A stretch of 9,037 bases of DNA, taken from contig CAYMHT010000108.1 in NCBI GenBank assembly GCA_964390305.1, positions 1-9,037 on the forward strand, written 5' to 3'. The notes beneath the pieces were generated by a model. It made no database searches. It was not told the origin of the DNA and worked only from the letters and a program-made list of their open reading frames with translations. The DNA comes from SKLM01 sp964390305. Lineage in GTDB: Bacteria; Chloroflexota; Anaerolineae; B4-G1. This document shows, piece after piece, positions 5,835 to 9,037 of this stretch (position 1 is the stretch's first letter; each line of letters starts with the position of its first letter). The translations under genes and the position numbers were made by a program.

Positions 5835-6680
5835 ATGAACACATCCGTGATCACCACCATCGGCCGCCCCATCGACCTCAACTACCCCACCAACCGCGCC
5901 GTCGCCATCCTCAGCAGCCTCGTCCTGGTCGGCGCCACCCTCCTTCAGCGGGTCTCCGGCCTGCCCTGGATTCAGAGCGCCCTCTGGGGCGCGCAGGCTG
6001 CCCTCTCCGTCTTCCTCGCATGGGCCCTCTGCCGCGAGCTCGACCCCGACCACGCGATGTCCGCCTTCGTCGCCTTCGCCCTCGCCCTGGGCGGGCTTTG
6101 TCTCTGGGGGTTGCCCAGCCTCGCCGTCCTCTTCTGGATCATTCTGATCGTGCGCGTCGTCAACCGCACGGTAGGCCTGCCGGCCGGGATCCTCGATTCT
6201 CTGGCGGTTCTAGCGCTGGGCCTCTGGCTCTCTGTGCAGGGCAACTGGGGCTATGGACTCATCACCGCCCTGGCTTTCCTGCTCGACGCCCAACTCCCCA
6301 TCCGCGCTCCGCGCCAGGTGGTGTTTGCAATTCTCGGCGTGCTGGGTACGGTGATCACTGCGATCCTGGAAGGAGCGGTGCCGTCGGACGGGGCGCCGTC
6401 TCTATGGGGCGGGCTGATCGCGCTCGGGGCGTCGGCGCTCTTCCTTCCCGTGATGGTGGAATCCCGGCGCATTTCGACCCAGGGGGATCGGACCGGCGAG
6501 CCCCTGGAGCCCATCCGGGTCCAGGCTGCCCAGGCGCTGGCCCTTCTGGTCGGTATGGAGACGGCCGTCCTGGGGGGCGTCGGGGCCGTTGGATCGCTGA
6601 TGCCCCTCTGGGCCGCTGTCCTCGGGGCGTCGCTCACCTGGCTCTACCGGGCTCTCAAACGCTCAGACCGGTCATCGTAG
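5835..6680 (+). CDS. Polytopic membrane protein of unknown function (281 aa)
   Basis: I do not recognise a named family. The protein is very hydrophobic, with roughly eight to ten predicted membrane segments: about 21-43, 44-66, 74-93, 94-110, 115-135, 139-154, 161-178, 190-208, 230-250 and 253-271. The longest polar stretch (209-229, SRRISTQGDRTGEPLEPIR) would be a loop. The N-terminus (MNTSVITTIGRPIDLNYPTN) is polar without a cleavable signal, and the C-terminus is basic (RALKRSDRSS). No transporter signature, cysteine pair or enzyme motif stands out; acidic and histidine residues cluster in ELDPDH (68-73). ATG 5835 is chosen because AGAGGAT at 5821-5827 lies 7 nt upstream; the frame is open back to 5598, but that part is translated tandem repeat. 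It appears to be transcribed alone. Function is unknown. Confidence 0.85.
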   Translation: MNTSVITTIGRPIDLNYPTNRAVAILSSLVLVGATLLQRVSGLPWIQSALWGAQAALSVFLAWALCRELDPDHAMSAFVAFALALGGLCLWGLPSLAVLFWIILIVRVVNRTVGLPAGILDSLAVLALGLWLSVQGNWGYGLITALAFLLDAQLPIRAPRQVVFAILGVLGTVITAILEGAVPSDGAPSLWGGLIALGASALFLPVMVESRRISTQGDRTGEPLEPIRVQAAQALALLVGMETAVLGGVGAVGSLMPLWAAVLGASLTWLYRALKRSDRSS

Positions 6681-6744
6681 GCTCGACTCCGGCGGCCGGT
6701 GCCTGGTGATCCTTCCACGCTTCCGTCGTATCGTTCACGCTCTT

Positions 6745-6763
6745 GCCGGATCCGTGATCCGGC
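6745..6763 (+). terminator. Hairpin, possible weak terminator after the membrane-protein gene
   Basis: GCCGGATC (6745-6752), a 3-nt loop and GATCCGGC (6756-6763) form a perfect 8-bp stem 64 nt after the stop codon. It is followed only by GATTTCGG rather than a real T-run, so intrinsic termination would be weak. Confidence 0.35.
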
Positions 6764-6894
6764 GATTTCGGAGTAGAATCGCGGATCGCGGACCCACTCG
6801 GACCTTAGAGAAGCAGCCATTCCCTCCCTTGAGTGTATCTCAACAGAGCATTGACGCAGCCTGAATACCCCGCAGTACACATATCGCCCAAGTG

Positions 6895-6903
6895 TGGTAT
6901 AGT
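6895..6903 (+). promoter_or_regulatory. Possible extended -10 promoter of the early-set gene
   Basis: TGGTATAGT is an extended -10 motif (TG, one base, then TATAGT at 6898-6903). No good -35 box is at the usual distance; TTGACG at 6851-6856 is too far away (41 nt). Transcription would start near 6910 and give a leader of about 115 nt. Confidence 0.42.
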
Positions 6904-6914
6904 CCGTCCGGAAC

Positions 6915-6993
6915 CGGGCCGGCGGATGGGGTCCGACCGCGGGGAAACCTGTAATCTCAGTGAATCTCAGACGGAATCTCAGCGCTCGGCCCG
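6915..6993 (+). promoter_or_regulatory. Structured leader with three AATCTCAG repeats
   Basis: AATCTCAG occurs at 6953-6960, 6963-6970 and 6975-6982 (offsets of 10 and 12 nt). The flanks CGGGCCG (6915-6921) and CGGCCCG (6987-6993) are exact reverse complements, and a G-U pair (6922/6986) could extend the stem. In RNA this would hold the repeats in a large loop ahead of the AAGGAGG site. It matches no riboswitch class that I recognise. It could instead be a DNA operator array or chance. Confidence 0.4.
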
Positions 6994-7026
6994 ATAGGTA
7001 GGATCGTCAAGAACAAGGAGGATATG

Positions 7027-7311
7027 ATGCTTCGTCGAAGAAACGTGACAGATACCAATCAGGTCAAGATTTCGTTTGCCCTGCCCGAGGACCATCCCCA
7101 CGCGGCGGACGCCTACGTGGCGGGCTCGTTCAACGATTGGGATCCCCAAGCCGACCGCCTAGTGCACCGCAACAACCAGACCTATAGCGCTGTCGTCACC
7201 CTGGAGAAAGGGCAGCGCCACGCCTATCGCTACGTCTCCGGCGACGGTGAGTGGTTCAACGCCGCCGACGCCGACGACTACGAGGGCGAGAACGGCATTC
7301 TGCTCACCTAA
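7027..7311 (+). CDS. Isoamylase early-set / CBM48-like domain protein (94 aa)
   Basis: A small single-domain protein with the early-set beta-sandwich found before the catalytic domain of glycogen branching and debranching enzymes and in the AMPK beta glycogen-binding module. Seen: VKISFALP at 13-20, YVAGSFNDWDP at 30-40 with the family tryptophan W38, and AYRYVSGDGEWFNAADADDY at 66-85, including the aromatic Y70/W76 region and the N/D-rich turn. No catalytic domain follows; TAA closes the gene at 7309-7311. It probably binds glycogen or another alpha-glucan, or acts as a targeting/regulatory partner, in the cytoplasm; this is inference from the fold. ATG 7027 is preferred because AAGGAGG (7015-7021) is 5 nt upstream of it but only 2 nt from ATG 7024; the difference is one residue. 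It appears to be a single-gene transcript. Confidence 0.88.
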   Translation: MLRRRNVTDTNQVKISFALPEDHPHAADAYVAGSFNDWDPQADRLVHRNNQTYSAVVTLEKGQRHAYRYVSGDGEWFNAADADDYEGENGILLT

Positions 7312-7632
7312 CCTCAGACGTAGGGTAGCCTTGCGAAGGCTGCCGGCGAATGCCTTAATGGGGAGGCCACTTCGGTCTCTAGGAAGGTGTGTTGCCGTCG
7401 CACAGGCCCCTTCCGCCTTCGGAAGGTTCGGACTGGCCGCTACCCGTTCCGGCCCGCGTCTGCTTCTGGTGGGTGTCTCGCCCGCCAGGGCCGCCTACCA
7501 GGGCCGCGCACCAGGCCGCCGACCGGCCTTGAGCGGACACCCTCGCCGCGAGCCAACCACGGTACCAGAGCGAGGTCGAGGAGATGAGCAGCTGTCTATC
7601 TGCAGAGACAGGATCACCCAGAGAGGGGCGTC
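7312..7632. other. Intergenic gap without a recognised gene
   Basis: This 321-bp stretch separates the early-set gene and the transporter. It contains imperfect and perfect small hairpins: AGCCTT-GCG-AAGGCT near 7327-7341, a perfect CCTTCCG-CCTT-CGGAAGG at 7409-7426, and CTGTCT/AGACAG at 7592-7611 just before the transporter ribosome-binding site. None has a T-run. The open frames crossing it (for example 7247-7681) overlap proven genes and are Arg/Pro/Ala-rich. No tRNA was recognised, and no clear promoter was found for the transporter. Confidence 0.55.
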
Positions 7633-8853
7633 ATGCCGCATTCTGATGGGCCAGGTCCAAGCTCCTGCGCCGGGACCGTAAAGACCGGCCTCGTCGTGAT
7701 CCTGATCGCTCGCGTCGTGCTCAACATTCCGGTACGGCTGGGCCACTTCTTCCTTCCCGCCATCGCCCGTGGTCTGGCCGTTCCACTCTCGGCCGGCGGC
7801 AGGTTGGTCAGCACTGCGAGCATGATGGGCCTGCTGGCGCCCCTGTTCGGTGCGTTGAGCGACCGCTCTGGCGGGCGCCGTGTGATGATCTTCGGCTCGG
7901 GGCTGTTTGCCGTTGGGGCTTTCCTGACGGCTGGTCTCCCCTGGTACGGCGTGGCGCTGGCAACCTTCGGGCTGATGGGTCTGGCCAAGATCGCGTTCGA
8001 CCCCGCCATGCAGGTTTTTCTGGGGCAGCGCGTGCCCTACGAACGGCGCGGCCGGGCACTTGGACTGGCCGAGTTGGCCTGGTCGGTATCCCTTCTGGCG
8101 ATGCCGCTGTGTGGGTACCTGATTGAGGCCGTCAGCTGGCGCGTGCCTTTTCTGGTGCTCGGGGTGGCAGGCGTCCCTGTCTGGGGGCTGACGAGGTACG
8201 CTCTACCTCCTGATGTTCCAAGGGAGCAAAGGTCCCTCTCACAGCACCGTGACCTTAGGCGGATGCTGGCCTCCCTACTCGTCCTCGTCGAGAGTGTGTT
8301 GGCGGACGGTCAGGCGAGGCTGGCTCTGGCTGCGACAGCATTGATCGGATTTGCCCAGATCAACGTCATGGTCGTCTACGGCGCCTGGATGGAGGATGGG
8401 TTCGGTCTCTCTGTCTCCGAGCTCGGCTTGGCAACGCTCGTGATGGGGGTCGCCGAACTTGCCGCTGAGCTGGGCGTCGCTTTCGTCTCAGATCGGTTCG
8501 GGAAGCGCCGCTCCGTATTCATCTCCGTGATCCTCACCGCCTGCGCCTATCTTGCGTTGCCTCGCCTGACAGGAGGCCTTGCCACTGCCCTGGTGGGCAG
8601 CGCTGTGATGATCTTCTTCTTCGAGTTCGCCATCGTAGGACTGCTCCCCCTGTTGTCCGGGATGAATGCGGATGCCCGGGGGACCATGATGTCGCTGAGT
8701 CGGGCGGTTGGATCAGCCAGCCGCGCCATCGCGGCACCCATCGGCGTGGCGCTCTACGCGCCGGGCGATATCGGCCTCAACGGACCGGTCTCGGCTCTCG
8801 CCTGTGTGCTCTTGCTGGTGGTGCTGCTTGGCCTGCGCGAGCGGGGGCACTAG
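7633..8853 (+). CDS. Major facilitator superfamily (MFS) transporter
   Basis: A 406-residue protein with about twelve membrane segments in two halves, the normal MFS length. The loop between segments 2 and 3 has motif A (GALSDRSGGRRVMI, 73-86, with D77 and the following arginines), and the second half repeats it as FVSDRFGKRRSVFI (284-297). VPYERRGRALGLAELAW at 134-150 is the cytoplasmic turn and helix 5 sequence common in efflux-type MFS proteins. The central cytoplasmic linker is at about 192-212 and is Arg/Gln-rich. It moves a small solute or drug across the inner membrane, probably with protons; the substrate cannot be deduced. ATG 7633 follows GAGAGG (7621-7626, 6-nt spacing). The N-terminal 15 residues are polar and variable, so a later start is possible but none has a better site. 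It stands alone. Confidence 0.92.
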   Translation: MPHSDGPGPSSCAGTVKTGLVVILIARVVLNIPVRLGHFFLPAIARGLAVPLSAGGRLVSTASMMGLLAPLFGALSDRSGGRRVMIFGSGLFAVGAFLTAGLPWYGVALATFGLMGLAKIAFDPAMQVFLGQRVPYERRGRALGLAELAWSVSLLAMPLCGYLIEAVSWRVPFLVLGVAGVPVWGLTRYALPPDVPREQRSLSQHRDLRRMLASLLVLVESVLADGQARLALAATALIGFAQINVMVVYGAWMEDGFGLSVSELGLATLVMGVAELAAELGVAFVSDRFGKRRSVFISVILTACAYLALPRLTGGLATALVGSAVMIFFFEFAIVGLLPLLSGMNADARGTMMSLSRAVGSASRAIAAPIGVALYAPGDIGLNGPVSALACVLLLVVLLGLRERGH

Positions 8854-8903
8854 GCATCCTTCGCACAACAGAACCGCCTTCTGTCCCCTCCCGGATCCCG
8901 CCT

Positions 8904-8933
8904 CAGGCCCTGACCGAACGGGCCTGTTGCTTC
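8904..8933 (+). terminator. Likely weak intrinsic terminator after the MFS gene
   Basis: CAGGCCC (8904-8910) and GGGCCTG (8920-8926) form a perfect 7-bp GC-rich stem with a 9-nt loop, followed by the T-containing tail TTGCTTCC. It lies 50 nt after the transporter stop codon. The tail is short, so efficiency would be modest. Confidence 0.45.
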
Positions 8934-8950
8934 CGCCGAAGAGCTCCTAG

Positions 8951-9037
8951 CTAGGTGCGGCTGGAGATCTGCTCCCGAATGCCCTGTAGTCTGGTCTTCC
9001 GCCTCTCCCTTCTTCTCGCTACGCTCTTGAACGCCAT
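8951..9037 (-). CDS. Possible C-terminal end of a minus-strand gene (partial)
   Basis: On the minus strand a frame is open from the window edge (9037) to TAG at 8953-8951, giving 28 codons. The peptide is very basic (for example VARRRERRKTRLQ) with no recognised motif. The edge codon happens to be ATG, so it could be a start or an internal methionine. If real, it would converge with the transporter gene and share the hairpin at 8904-8926. The length is far too short to prove coding; it is recorded because it is cut by the window. Confidence 0.2.
   Translation of the reverse strand: MAFKSVARRRERRKTRLQGIREQISSRT

Larger units (their letters stand above)
6681..7026. other. Intergenic region and leader of the early-set gene
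   Basis: This 346-bp stretch contains no credible gene. It holds a perfect 8-bp hairpin with a 3-nt loop at 6745-6763, a possible extended -10 promoter at 6895-6903, three copies of AATCTCAG, and a long-range complementary pair enclosing them, just upstream of a strong ribosome-binding site. A minus-strand frame spans 6644-6880 but has a random, Arg/Ser-rich composition. Confidence 0.6.

Noticed and set aside
7312..7632. tRNA or small RNA gene in the gap before the transporter
   Set aside because: Several small hairpins and a GGTTCG string were seen, but no cloverleaf with a consensus T-loop and acceptor stem could be drawn.

Overview
This is a GC-rich bacterial window in which every well-supported gene lies on the + strand. 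Third codon positions are mostly G or C, GTG (and perhaps TTG) starts occur beside ATG, and the promoters look sigma-70-like. Gene content (a cytoplasmic group 3-type [NiFe] hydrogenase pair, a CbbY-like HAD phosphatase, a free-standing glycogen-binding early-set domain) and the family of short hairpin-bearing intergenic repeats would suit an anaerobic or thermophilic Chloroflexota-like bacterium from a metagenome. That placement is inference: no rRNA or marker gene is present.

Layout. 1-317: C-terminal end of a CbbY/beta-phosphoglucomutase-like HAD phosphatase, cut by the window edge. 318-573: non-coding, with a 14-bp perfect inverted repeat. 574-1383: complete NagD-type (HAD-IIA) phosphatase. 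1384-1966: a 583-bp gap with a near-consensus promoter and a possible small, GC3-rich unknown gene. 1967-3286: class III PLP-dependent aminotransferase related to 4-aminobutyrate aminotransferase. 3392-5567: two-gene [NiFe] hydrogenase operon, small then large subunit, with its own promoter. 5568-5834: a 48-bp tandem repeat array. 5835-6680: unknown polytopic membrane protein. 6681-7026: a leader with a possible long-range stem and three copies of an 8-base word. 7027-7311: small isoamylase early-set (CBM48-like) protein. 7312-7632: no gene seen. 7633-8853: major facilitator superfamily transporter, followed by a weak hairpin terminator. 8951-9037: a short open minus-strand frame running off the window.

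How the genes relate. Only the hydrogenase pair is clearly a functional unit: small and large subunits one base apart, all cluster and NiFe ligands present, no export signal, so a cytoplasmic H2-converting dimer. Its large subunit stops exactly at the last metal-ligand-motif histidine, so the C-terminal peptide normally cut off during maturation is missing, and no redox partner or maturation gene lies nearby. The other genes look like single transcription units of housekeeping or accessory metabolism (sugar-phosphate phosphatases, amino-acid/amine transamination, alpha-glucan binding, efflux). No complete new multi-gene system is evident. The most distinctive items are the pre-trimmed orphan hydrogenase, the structured repeat-bearing leader of the early-set gene, and the 48-bp intergenic array.
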